A stretch of DNA of 64,000 bases from contig NZ_FOGB01000002.1 of NCBI RefSeq assembly GCF_900111095.1, positions 173,405 through 237,404 on the forward strand. Reading direction: 5' to 3'. Each line of letters begins with the position of its first letter. The stretch's first letter is position 1. The notes beneath the pieces were generated by a model, which saw nothing but the letters and a program-made list of their open reading frames with translations, did no database searches and was not told the origin of the DNA. This document shows, piece after piece, positions 55,473-63,165 of the stretch. The stretch comes from Amphritea atlantica. GTDB taxonomy: Bacteria > Pseudomonadota > Gammaproteobacteria > Pseudomonadales > Balneatricaceae. A program made the translations under genes and the position numbers.

Positions 55473-55773
55473 CTGGGACGCAGCTAAGTTCTGGCTGGAT
55501 GTAATGCAATGGATATTCACCATCGGTATCGGTGTTGCTGTCTGGATTCGCACCGGGCGCAACCAGAACCGCACTGATATTCAAGCGCTGGATGATCGTC
55601 AGGATGCGCTGGAACGACGTGTGATATCGGCTGAAGAAAACCTGAAGCATGCCCCCACGCATGAAGATATCGCCAAGCTGCAATCACAGTCTTCAGCACT
55701 GGACAGCAAGCTGGACCGGGTAACCAACACGGTAGATCGCATTCACGACTACCTGATGAACAACAAGGGGTAA
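55462..55773 (+). CDS. DUF2730-family phage protein (Mu gp25-like)
   Basis: 103 aa. One membrane helix (~14-30), then a long coiled coil (~40-98). Start ATG 55462 lies inside the previous gene. Position matches Mu gp25; possibly spanin-like. Confidence 0.75.
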   Translation: MDVNWDAAKFWLDVMQWIFTIGIGVAVWIRTGRNQNRTDIQALDDRQDALERRVISAEENLKHAPTHEDIAKLQSQSSALDSKLDRVTNTVDRIHDYLMNNKG

Positions 55774-55776
55774 ACC

Positions 55777-56062
55777 ATGCCATTTTCTCAATTTGAGCAA
55801 GAAGACCGACGGCTGGTATTGCTGCGACTGCTGGCCGAAGACGCTGACTACAAGATCAACAGCAGCATTCTGCAGCGGGGGTTGGAGCTGTACGGCCACA
55901 GCGTCAGCCGCGACAAACTGCACTCAGAGATCGCCTGGTTAACCGAGCAGGATCTGGTCACTGAACAGCGTACAGGTTGTGGCCCTCACCCAGCGCGGCC
56001 TAGATGTCGCCCAGGGCAAAGCGATTGTGCCCGGTGTAAAACGTCCGGGGCCGGGAGCCTGA
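55777..56062 (+). pseudogene. Frameshifted phage gene (Mu gp26-position)
   Basis: Starts MPFSQFEQEDRRLVLLRLL in frame 1. At about 55968-55973 the family-like sequence moves to the +1 frame and reads VQVVALTQRGLDVAQGKAIV, then PGVKRPGPGA and TGA at 56060-56062. That stop is 12 bases before the next ATG, as expected for an operon. The unshifted frame runs to 56085 and overlaps the next gene with unrelated sequence. One extra base explains it; no slippery site is visible. Confidence 0.78.
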
Positions 56063-56074
56063 AGGAGAACCGTT

Positions 56075-56299
56075 ATGGCCGTTAAGCCTTTAACCAAAGC
56101 TCAGAAAACCGTTTTGGCATCATTCGCCAGAGTTGTTGTGGCTGCGGAAGTCTCTGCAAATATCAAAGGCCTGGAAGGGTTTAAAAAACAGTTTCTGAAA
56201 GATGATCCCGAAGCCGCTCAGGCGGAGAGAGCTTTTCAGAAAGCGGTCATGGAAGAGCGGTCAAACTTGCTCAGAGGAATGAAAGAAGATGGCGCGTAA
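56075..56299 (+). CDS. Small phage structural-region protein
   Basis: 74 aa, helical, Lys/Glu/Ala-rich, AAGGAG upstream. Overlaps the small terminase gene by 11 bases. Family not recognised. Confidence 0.6.
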   Translation: MAVKPLTKAQKTVLASFARVVVAAEVSANIKGLEGFKKQFLKDDPEAAQAERAFQKAVMEERSNLLRGMKEDGA

Positions 56300-56837
56300 A
56301 TCCTCAATCGATCTGCTGCCCGCTGAGATCCGCGATGCGTTGCATGCCTTGCTAAGAGATCCCGCTGTCGGCCAGGTAGAAACCGCCCAGCGGGTGAATG
56401 AATTGCTGGCTGAAGAAGGGATTGAGCAACGCGTCAGTAAGTCAGCAGTCAACCGTTATAGCATGCGGATGGAGGCTCTAGGCGCAAAAGTGCGTGAGTC
56501 TCGCGAAGTCGCAGAAATGTGGATCGGTAAGCTGGGTAATGCGCCGCAGGGTCAGGTTGGAAAACTCTTGAATGAGTTTGTCCAGACGATGATTTTTGAA
56601 ACATCCACCGAGATGATGACTAGCGAGGAACCGGCCCACCCAAAGATGCTGAAAGAGTTGGCGCTATCTATTAAGCATCTGGAGCAGGCAACCACAGTTA
56701 ATGAGAAACGCGAGCAAGAGATCCGCAAGCGCGCCACTGAAGATGCCGCCGAAGCCATCGATACTGTCGCGAAGCAGCAGGGGCTAACCCGTGAAGGTGT
56801 AAAAGCGATTAAGCAGCAGATCCTGGGGATTGCGTAA
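56289..56837 (+). CDS. Small terminase-like subunit (DUF3486, Mu gp27-like)
   Basis: 182 aa. RKSSIDLLPAEIRDALHALL and SKSAVNRYSMRM are typical of DUF3486. Recognises phage DNA for headful packaging together with the next gene. Confidence 0.87.
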   Translation: MARKSSIDLLPAEIRDALHALLRDPAVGQVETAQRVNELLAEEGIEQRVSKSAVNRYSMRMEALGAKVRESREVAEMWIGKLGNAPQGQVGKLLNEFVQTMIFETSTEMMTSEEPAHPKMLKELALSIKHLEQATTVNEKREQEIRKRATEDAAEAIDTVAKQQGLTREGVKAIKQQILGIA

Positions 56838-56839
56838 TT

Positions 56840-58435
56840 ATGGATCTTTCAGTTAATGCCTTATCTCAAGCTGTTGCTGAGGGGGTTGCGCAGCTTCAGC
56901 AATTTGATGCATCAGAAGTGCTGCTGGGTTATCAGAAGCGCTGGATAGCTGATGAATCTGTACTCAAGATTGCTGAGAAATCTCGACGCACCGGGCTCAC
57001 GTGGGCCGAAGCTGCAGACGGTTCGTTATGTGCGGGGGCGGCAAAGTCAGAAGGCGGTTGCAACCATTTCTACGTTGGTTCAAACAAAGAGATGGCGCGG
57101 GAGTTTATCGAAGCGGCGGCAATGTGGTCGCGAATGTTTGATAAAGCGGCCGGGGATATCCAGGAAGAGCTGTTTATCGATGAGGGTAAAGAAGGCAAAG
57201 AGATCCTCACCTTCACTATCTACTTCGCCAGCGGTTTTAAGATACAAGCTCTTTCAAGCAACCCATCAAACCTGCGGGGTATGCAGGGCAACGTCACTAT
57301 TGATGAGGCGGCATTCCATGACCGCCTGGCCGAGCTGCTTAAAGCGGCCCTGGCACTCACCATGTGGGGCAGCAAAGTCCGCATCATCAGCACCCATAAC
57401 GGCATTGAAAACCTTTTTAATCAACTGATTATTGATAGCCGTGCCGGTAAAAAGCGTTATAGCGTGCACACCATCACGTTAGACGATGCCTGTGCAGAAG
57501 GGCTGTATAAGCGGATATGCCAAATCACCCGCAAAGAATGGACGCAAGAAGCTGAGGACGAGTGGAAAGCCGGGCTGCTGAAAGACACGGCAACCGAAGA
57601 AGACGCCCTGGAAGAATATTACTGTGTGCCTAAATCGGGCAGCGGTATCTATATCAAGCGCACACTGGTCGAACGGGCAATGGTTTCCGATCGCTCTATC
57701 CCCATTGTGCGCTGGACGGCCCCTAAAGACTTTGAGTTAAAGCCCGAAGGCGAGCGCACCCGCATCATTGCAGAATGGTGCGAGAACGTCCTGCAGCCTT
57801 TGCTGGATAAGCTCAACGACAACCATCGTCATGTCTTCGGGGAAGATTTTGCCCGCAAAGGCGATCTGTCAGTGTTCTGCCCGCTAACCATTTACCCGGA
57901 TCTGACAAAACGTGTGCCCTTTCTGGTAGAGCTGGCGAACGCACCTTACGAAACCCAGCGCGTCGTGCTTTTCTACATTCTCACCCGTCTGCCTCGATTT
58001 ACCGCTGCTGCGTTCGACGCCACCGGCAACGGCGGCTATCTGGCCGAAGCGGCCCGGCTGAAGTGGGGTACCGAGATTGTTGATGCCGTCATGCTTAACC
58101 TGCCCTGGTATCGCGAGTGGATGCCAAAACTTAAAGCCGAGTTTGAAGACGGCAACCTGGAGATTCCCCGGCACGAAGACATTCAGTCCGATATGAGCAA
58201 GATTCAGGTCAAGCAAGGCGTGCCGCAAATCGAAAAAGGCAGCGGTACCGGCAGTGATGGCCAGCAGCGGCACGGTGACTTTGCGGTTGCGTTGGCCATG
58301 GCGATCCGCGCGAGCTGGATGGAAGGCGGCAGTATTGATTTTATGGCCGTGCCTGGTAAGTCCGATCCGTGGGGCGGTGCCGACAATGACGACGATTACG
58401 ATATACCCAACTATTCAAAACAGGGAGCCTGGTAA
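56840..58435 (+). CDS. Terminase large subunit (Mu gp28-like)
   Basis: 531 aa. ATPase part with EKSRRTGLTW (Walker A-like) near residue 50 and NVTIDEAAFH (Walker B) near residue 153. Nuclease part with GEDFARKGDLSVF and FDATGNGGYLAE. Packages DNA into heads. Confidence 0.92.
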   Translation: MDLSVNALSQAVAEGVAQLQQFDASEVLLGYQKRWIADESVLKIAEKSRRTGLTWAEAADGSLCAGAAKSEGGCNHFYVGSNKEMAREFIEAAAMWSRMFDKAAGDIQEELFIDEGKEGKEILTFTIYFASGFKIQALSSNPSNLRGMQGNVTIDEAAFHDRLAELLKAALALTMWGSKVRIISTHNGIENLFNQLIIDSRAGKKRYSVHTITLDDACAEGLYKRICQITRKEWTQEAEDEWKAGLLKDTATEEDALEEYYCVPKSGSGIYIKRTLVERAMVSDRSIPIVRWTAPKDFELKPEGERTRIIAEWCENVLQPLLDKLNDNHRHVFGEDFARKGDLSVFCPLTIYPDLTKRVPFLVELANAPYETQRVVLFYILTRLPRFTAAAFDATGNGGYLAEAARLKWGTEIVDAVMLNLPWYREWMPKLKAEFEDGNLEIPRHEDIQSDMSKIQVKQGVPQIEKGSGTGSDGQQRHGDFAVALAMAIRASWMEGGSIDFMAVPGKSDPWGGADNDDDYDIPNYSKQGAW

Positions 58436-60018
58436 TGGCTAAATCTACACTGGTTGATATCAATGGCCAGCCGTTCGACCTGCCGGATCTGGCCGAGCCG
58501 CAAACCGAGGCCGATGCTAAACTGGCGCAGCTTCACCGTCACTACAGCGACCATCCGTCCAGCGGTCTGACGCCTGCAAAGCTGGCGACCATTATGAAAG
58601 AGGCTGAGCAAGGTGATCTGATGCGTCAGTGTGAACTGGCCGAAGATATCGAAGAGAAAGACCCTCACGTACAGAGTGAGCTGGGTAAACGCCGCTTAGC
58701 CATGCAGGGGCCAGACTGGAACATTGTCCCACCATCGAACGCCAGCGCTGCCGAAAAGCGCGATGCTGAAATGATCGAAGAGCAGCTACGCTCAGCAACC
58801 TGGCTGGATGAGGCTATTTTCGATTGCGGTGACGCTATTCTGAAAAGCTTCGCTAACCTGGAAATATCCTGGACGTTTGAGGATAAAACCCACTTTATCA
58901 ACGACGCCGAATGGCGCGACTCCAGCTGGTTTAAAACCCACCCGGATAAACGGGACGAGCTGCGCCTACGTGATGGCAGTCACGAAGGTGAACCGTTGCG
59001 CCCGTTTGGCTGGATAAGCCACCAGGCGAAAGCTAAGTCTGGCTATCTGTCACGCCGTGGTCTCGTGCGCGTGTTGGCCTGGCCATTCCTGTTTAAGAAC
59101 TATAGCGTGCGAGATCTCGCCGAATTTCTTGAGATCTACGGCCTGCCGTTGCGCCTGGGTAAATACCCCGAAGGGGCCAGCGAACGTGAAAAGCTAACGC
59201 TGCTGCGGGCAGTGATGAGTATCGGTCACAACGCAGGTGGCATCATTCCCAAAGGGATGGAGATCGAATTCGAGAAAGCCGCCGAGGGTGCCAGTGACCC
59301 ATTCATGGCGATGATAGCTTGGTGTGAAAAGAGTCAGTCTAAAGCCATTCTGGGCGGCACCCTCACCAGCCAGGCCGACGGTAAAAGCTCAACCAATGCA
59401 CTGGGCAACGTACACAACGAAGTGCGGCAAGAGATCCGCGACGCCGATCTGAAGTCTCTGGCGGCCACACTGACCCGCGATGTGGTCTACCCCATGTATG
59501 TGCTGAACGGTAAGTCGTTCAGTAGCCCCCGTCGAATTCCCCGGCTAGAGTTCGATCTGAATGAGCCGGAAGATCTGCAACAGTTCGTTGAACCATTAAA
59601 CGGCCTTGTTTCTCTCGGTATGAGAATCCCAATGAGCTGGGTAAATGAGAAAACCAAAATCCCACAGCCCAATGAAGGCGAAGAGATTCTGCAACTATCT
59701 CAAAGTTACCCGCAAACGCCAGCCTCACCAGCAAAAAGTTCAAAAGAGGTCGCCCTCGCAGCGCTGAAAGCACAACAGTTGGATACAGATGAGATCGATG
59801 CGCTGGTTGATAACGTTCAGGCAAAGGCTGACCAAAACACCAATGATCTGTTAGACACGTTGCGCCAGCTGGTCGACAACGCCGACAGTCTGGAGCAGTT
59901 AACAGAACAATTGATGGCGCTGCCGCTGGACGGCGCCGCGCTAACCGACACCATGAGTCAGGCACTCACCGTTGCAGCCATAGCGGGCCGTTATGAGCTG
60001 CTGCAGGATGCCGAATAA
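58435..60018 (+). CDS. Portal protein (DUF935, Mu gp29-like)
   Basis: 527 aa. QCELAEDIEEKDPHVQSELGKRR, KNYSVRDLAEFLEIYGLPLR with LGKYPEGAS, and GTLTSQADGKSS are DUF935 signatures. Starts on the last base of the terminase stop. Confidence 0.93.
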   Translation: MAKSTLVDINGQPFDLPDLAEPQTEADAKLAQLHRHYSDHPSSGLTPAKLATIMKEAEQGDLMRQCELAEDIEEKDPHVQSELGKRRLAMQGPDWNIVPPSNASAAEKRDAEMIEEQLRSATWLDEAIFDCGDAILKSFANLEISWTFEDKTHFINDAEWRDSSWFKTHPDKRDELRLRDGSHEGEPLRPFGWISHQAKAKSGYLSRRGLVRVLAWPFLFKNYSVRDLAEFLEIYGLPLRLGKYPEGASEREKLTLLRAVMSIGHNAGGIIPKGMEIEFEKAAEGASDPFMAMIAWCEKSQSKAILGGTLTSQADGKSSTNALGNVHNEVRQEIRDADLKSLAATLTRDVVYPMYVLNGKSFSSPRRIPRLEFDLNEPEDLQQFVEPLNGLVSLGMRIPMSWVNEKTKIPQPNEGEEILQLSQSYPQTPASPAKSSKEVALAALKAQQLDTDEIDALVDNVQAKADQNTNDLLDTLRQLVDNADSLEQLTEQLMALPLDGAALTDTMSQALTVAAIAGRYELLQDAE

Positions 60019-61292
60019 TGCCAGCCTACGGCAGCAAGCCTTTTAAAGAGGCTATCGACTATCTGCAACAGAAGGTGCCCCTGCCGACTAACGGCTGGGC
60101 CGACGTCTATGGTCAGCAGCATGATCACGGTTTTATGATCGCCGGTGCCAAAAAGACCGCCATTGTTGAAGACTTTCTGACGGGCATACAGGCCGCGATT
60201 AAAGACGGTGAAACCCTGCAAAACTTTCAAAAGCGTTTCGACACCATTGTTGAAAAGCATGGCTGGAGCTATCACGGATCGCGTGGCTGGCGCTCTCGGC
60301 TGATCTACGAGACCAATATTCGCCAGGCATACAATGCCGGGCGTGAAGCGCAGATGGCCGAGCCGGGCTTTAAAAAACTGTTCCCCTACATGGAGTATCG
60401 CCACTCAGGGGCCGAGAACTTCAGGCCGCAGCACAAGAAATGGGACAGGTTGGTATTAGCGTCTGATGATCCGTTCTGGGGGGCACATAGCCCCTCTAAC
60501 GGCTACGGCTGCAAGTGTAAGAAGTTTCCCAAGTCAGAACGGGCCATGCGCCGCCTGGGCAAAACCGGGCCGGATATCGCCCCTGCAGATGAATTTAAAG
60601 AGTACCCGGACAAACGCACCGGCGAGATCCGTAAGATCCCCCTGGGCATCGATCCCGGTTTTGAACATACGCCAGGGCAGAGTTGGCTGAGGCAAAGTAC
60701 TCCCCACGTCCAGGAACAATGGCCCAGCACAATAAAATCTGTGCCCGTCGGCCCGGTCGCTAAACCGCCTCTACCTGCTGCGACCTCTGTTTCGTCAAAG
60801 AGTCTGATGGTTGACGGTCTGCCAGACGAGCAATACGTGCAGGCGTTCCTGGGTGAGTTTGGCGAAGGTGACTTGATATTTAAAGATGTTCTGGGTGAGC
60901 CCATTGCGATTAACGACTATCTGTTTCGTGGGGCCGACGGCCAATACAAAGTATCGAAAGACAAACTACGCCACCGCTATATGCGCTTACTTGCCAGGGC
61001 AATACAAAACCCCGACGAGATCTGGGCAATACTCGAAACCGACCGTGCACGCCCGGGTAAATACAAGCTTAAGCGCCGTTACATCAAACGCTGGGTGATG
61101 GAAGAGTCTGGCCAGTCAGTGCATGGGTTCAGTGCTTTTGAATATGGACAAGGCATCTGGACGGGTAATACATCCTTTACGCCTCATAGAAAGCAACGTG
61201 GCCAAAAGGTGCCAGATAATGATGCCTACTTAGAGCGACAGCGTGAAGGTGTGAACCTGTACGTCAGAAAAGAATCAGCAAAAGAGGAATAA
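60018..61292 (+). CDS. F-like minor head protein with nuclease-like C-terminal domain
   Basis: 424 aa. Residues ~1-215 are the phage head morphogenesis (Mu F/SPP1 gp7) domain with YRHSGAENFRPQHKKWD, HSPSNGYGCKC and GIDPGFEHTPG. Residues ~255-420 form an extra domain (DKLRHRYMRLLARAIQNPDE, KLKRRYIKRW, FSAFEYGQGIWTGNTSF). This resembles the barnase/EndoU-like PBECR nucleases attached to MuF proteins in polymorphic toxins. No immunity gene is obvious in the 104-base gap after it. Confidence 0.85.
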   Translation: MPAYGSKPFKEAIDYLQQKVPLPTNGWADVYGQQHDHGFMIAGAKKTAIVEDFLTGIQAAIKDGETLQNFQKRFDTIVEKHGWSYHGSRGWRSRLIYETNIRQAYNAGREAQMAEPGFKKLFPYMEYRHSGAENFRPQHKKWDRLVLASDDPFWGAHSPSNGYGCKCKKFPKSERAMRRLGKTGPDIAPADEFKEYPDKRTGEIRKIPLGIDPGFEHTPGQSWLRQSTPHVQEQWPSTIKSVPVGPVAKPPLPAATSVSSKSLMVDGLPDEQYVQAFLGEFGEGDLIFKDVLGEPIAINDYLFRGADGQYKVSKDKLRHRYMRLLARAIQNPDEIWAILETDRARPGKYKLKRRYIKRWVMEESGQSVHGFSAFEYGQGIWTGNTSFTPHRKQRGQKVPDNDAYLERQREGVNLYVRKESAKEE

Positions 61293-61396
61293 GGGCGGGT
61301 GCCGCGCTTCGCCGTTGCACCCCACCGACAGATCAGTGGACGGAACTCGAAGTCCTTGTCTGTCTGGAGAACCTTCATTATAGGATAAAAAAGCCA

Positions 61397-61864
61397 ATGG
61401 CGGGAACACAAACAGCAATCAGCCTGGCATATGACAGCGACCCGGTATATGAGGTGCTGGACCGGTTTATTGAAAAAGTCAGCAACACCCAGCCCGCCAT
61501 GATGGAGATAGCCCACTTCCTGGAAGAGCGCACCCGCGATCACTTCGATAACGAAGAAGACCCGGACGGCAACCCCTGGGCTCCCCTTAAAGCGGCCACG
61601 ATAAAGCGCAAACAGCGCAAAGGCGTCCCGGTTGATAAGATCCTCCACGGTGAAACACTCCACCTGCGCGATACCATCTTCCCTTTTTGGTCTGCCGATG
61701 AAGCGGGTCTGAGCACTGGCCCCGGTACAGACGCTTATGCCGCCACCCAGCAACTAGGTGATGAGAGCCGCAATATAGAGGCGCGGTCATTCTTTGGGTT
61801 AAGTGATGAGGATGAAGTAGAAGTTATCGATATCCTGGATGAATTTATTCAGGCAGAGGGCTAG
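61397..61864 (+). CDS. Virion morphogenesis protein (Mu G-like)
   Basis: 155 aa. FEERTRDHF-like LEERTRDHFDNEEDPDGNPW and LHLRDTI match the phage virion morphogenesis family. In Mu, G affects tail-head joining. The G-coding region ends before an A/T-rich cargo gene. Confidence 0.85.
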   Translation: MAGTQTAISLAYDSDPVYEVLDRFIEKVSNTQPAMMEIAHFLEERTRDHFDNEEDPDGNPWAPLKAATIKRKQRKGVPVDKILHGETLHLRDTIFPFWSADEAGLSTGPGTDAYAATQQLGDESRNIEARSFFGLSDEDEVEVIDILDEFIQAEG

Positions 61865-61944
61865 CAAAAGGAGGCCTGAGCGGCGCTGTAAGGGGTTGTG
61901 TTGCTTAGTGGTTATGATGGAGTGCGCAAAGTGAGTATATGGTT

Positions 61945-61996
61945 TCTAACGCGGGTCTAACGCGTTGAATGGTATTAGTTGTATCATTGTTAATAC
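61945..61996. promoter_or_regulatory. Direct and inverted repeats before the cargo gene
   Basis: TCTAACGCG occurs twice 11 bases apart (61945-61953, 61956-61964). GTATTA at 61972-61977 pairs with TAATAC at 61991-61996. TTGAAT at 61965 could be a -35. These suggest the gene at 62021 has its own regulated promoter. Confidence 0.45.
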
Positions 61997-62020
61997 GCCA
62001 TTACTCAAAGGGAGCCATAG

Positions 62021-63103
62021 ATGCCAAGGGAAGTCGTTCTTAAAACAGAAATAGATGCTTTTAATTTACTTAGATCAATCAACGATGGCTCGATTGATGC
62101 TGATGACATTAAATTAAAGTTTGATGGGTGGCCTTTAGCTCAGATTCACTTGGTAGGCCCAAAATACCACAACTCAATAACTCCATCCATAATGAAAGCC
62201 TTCATTGAGCTTCAACGGGGTATTCATCGCGCCTATGCGTATGCTGAATATGGGACTTATAATGTAAATAAGCTGACTGTTGAAGACAAAAAAAAGCTTG
62301 AGTTAGCCATCGGAGTGGAAGATGGATCTTCGATTTTTAATATTGATTTACAAGAAATTCTGGATAAAGCTTTTGGATCGGCGGTGTCAAAAATGTCTAG
62401 TAAGGAACTGGTTTTATTAATTATAGTGCTTGGGTCTCTATATGCCGGTAACACAGCATATAAGGACTATCTGCAAGATCGCAAAGACGCTAGGCAGAAA
62501 GAAATAATAATTGAAGAGAAAAAAGCACACATTGAAACGTTTCAATTTATGTCCGCACAAGAGACGGAAAGAATGAAGTTGATACGTGATATAGCTAAGA
62601 GTTACCCCGCTATCGATAATGTTCAGCGTCATGCTCACGATACTGCCACAGAGGTTTTTAAACGTGCAGGAATGGCTGAAAAAATAGGTGTAGGAGGCGC
62701 TGAAATCACAGGGGAAGAGGCGCAGCTGTTGACAAGGAATGCTAAAAGAAAATCGGCCGAAGTACGACTAGATGGATCCTATCGTTTAATGGAAGTTAAT
62801 TCTTCTTTTATAAACGGCTTTAAAGTTAAGGTGAGAAATGTTGATTCGGGTGCCGTTTTTTGGGCTAAAGTTCAGGATACGTCTTTAACTGAGCCAAATA
62901 AAGCCGCATTGATTGATGCTGAATGGGGTAAGGTACCTGTTAAGTTAAAAATTAATGCTAAGGATCTCGCAGGCTCAATCTCCCAGGCACTTATCGTTGA
63001 TGTAGAATCATTTACTGAACAAGAAAAAGAAAACTATCTCGGGCGCTTCAATGAATCTGAAGCTGATGAGTCCTCATCAGATAGTACTAGTGAGGAATTG
63101 TAG
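62021..63103 (+). CDS. Unassigned membrane protein, likely prophage cargo (moron)
   Basis: 360 aa. N-terminal domain (~1-125, LLRSINDGSIDADDIKLKFD, QIHLVGPKYHN), a hydrophobic segment (~127-146), a charged coiled coil (~150-185), and a beta-rich C-terminal domain (~235-335) with an acidic Ser-rich tail. Clearly more A/T-rich than its neighbours and absent from Mu, where G is followed by I. GGGAG precedes ATG 62021. I recognise no family. Location and own promoter suggest lysogen expression, e.g. superinfection exclusion or anti-phage defence, which is inference. Confidence 0.6.
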   Translation: MPREVVLKTEIDAFNLLRSINDGSIDADDIKLKFDGWPLAQIHLVGPKYHNSITPSIMKAFIELQRGIHRAYAYAEYGTYNVNKLTVEDKKKLELAIGVEDGSSIFNIDLQEILDKAFGSAVSKMSSKELVLLIIVLGSLYAGNTAYKDYLQDRKDARQKEIIIEEKKAHIETFQFMSAQETERMKLIRDIAKSYPAIDNVQRHAHDTATEVFKRAGMAEKIGVGGAEITGEEAQLLTRNAKRKSAEVRLDGSYRLMEVNSSFINGFKVKVRNVDSGAVFWAKVQDTSLTEPNKAALIDAEWGKVPVKLKINAKDLAGSISQALIVDVESFTEQEKENYLGRFNESEADESSSDSTSEEL

Positions 63104-63106
63104 TTA

Positions 63107-63133
63107 AAAACATCTGACCAAGGTTAAACCCAC
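63107..63133 (+). promoter_or_regulatory. Candidate Mor/C-dependent late promoter box, I operon
   Basis: AAAACATCTGACCAAGGTTA then AACCCAC; differs from 54031-54057 at two bases. Possible -10 (TAATCT) begins 17-18 bases after the box, so transcription would start at or next to the I-gene ATG. Confidence 0.7.
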
Positions 63134-63142
63134 GCCACCACC

Positions 63143-63165
63143 CATGCCGCTAATCTGGCGGCATG
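63143..63165 (+). other. Hairpin covering the I-gene start codon
   Basis: CATGCCGC (63143-63150) pairs with GCGGCATG (63158-63165), which contains the ATG. It begins the same 9 bases after the late box as the hairpin at 54067. Read-through RNA would hide the start codon. Confidence 0.6.
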
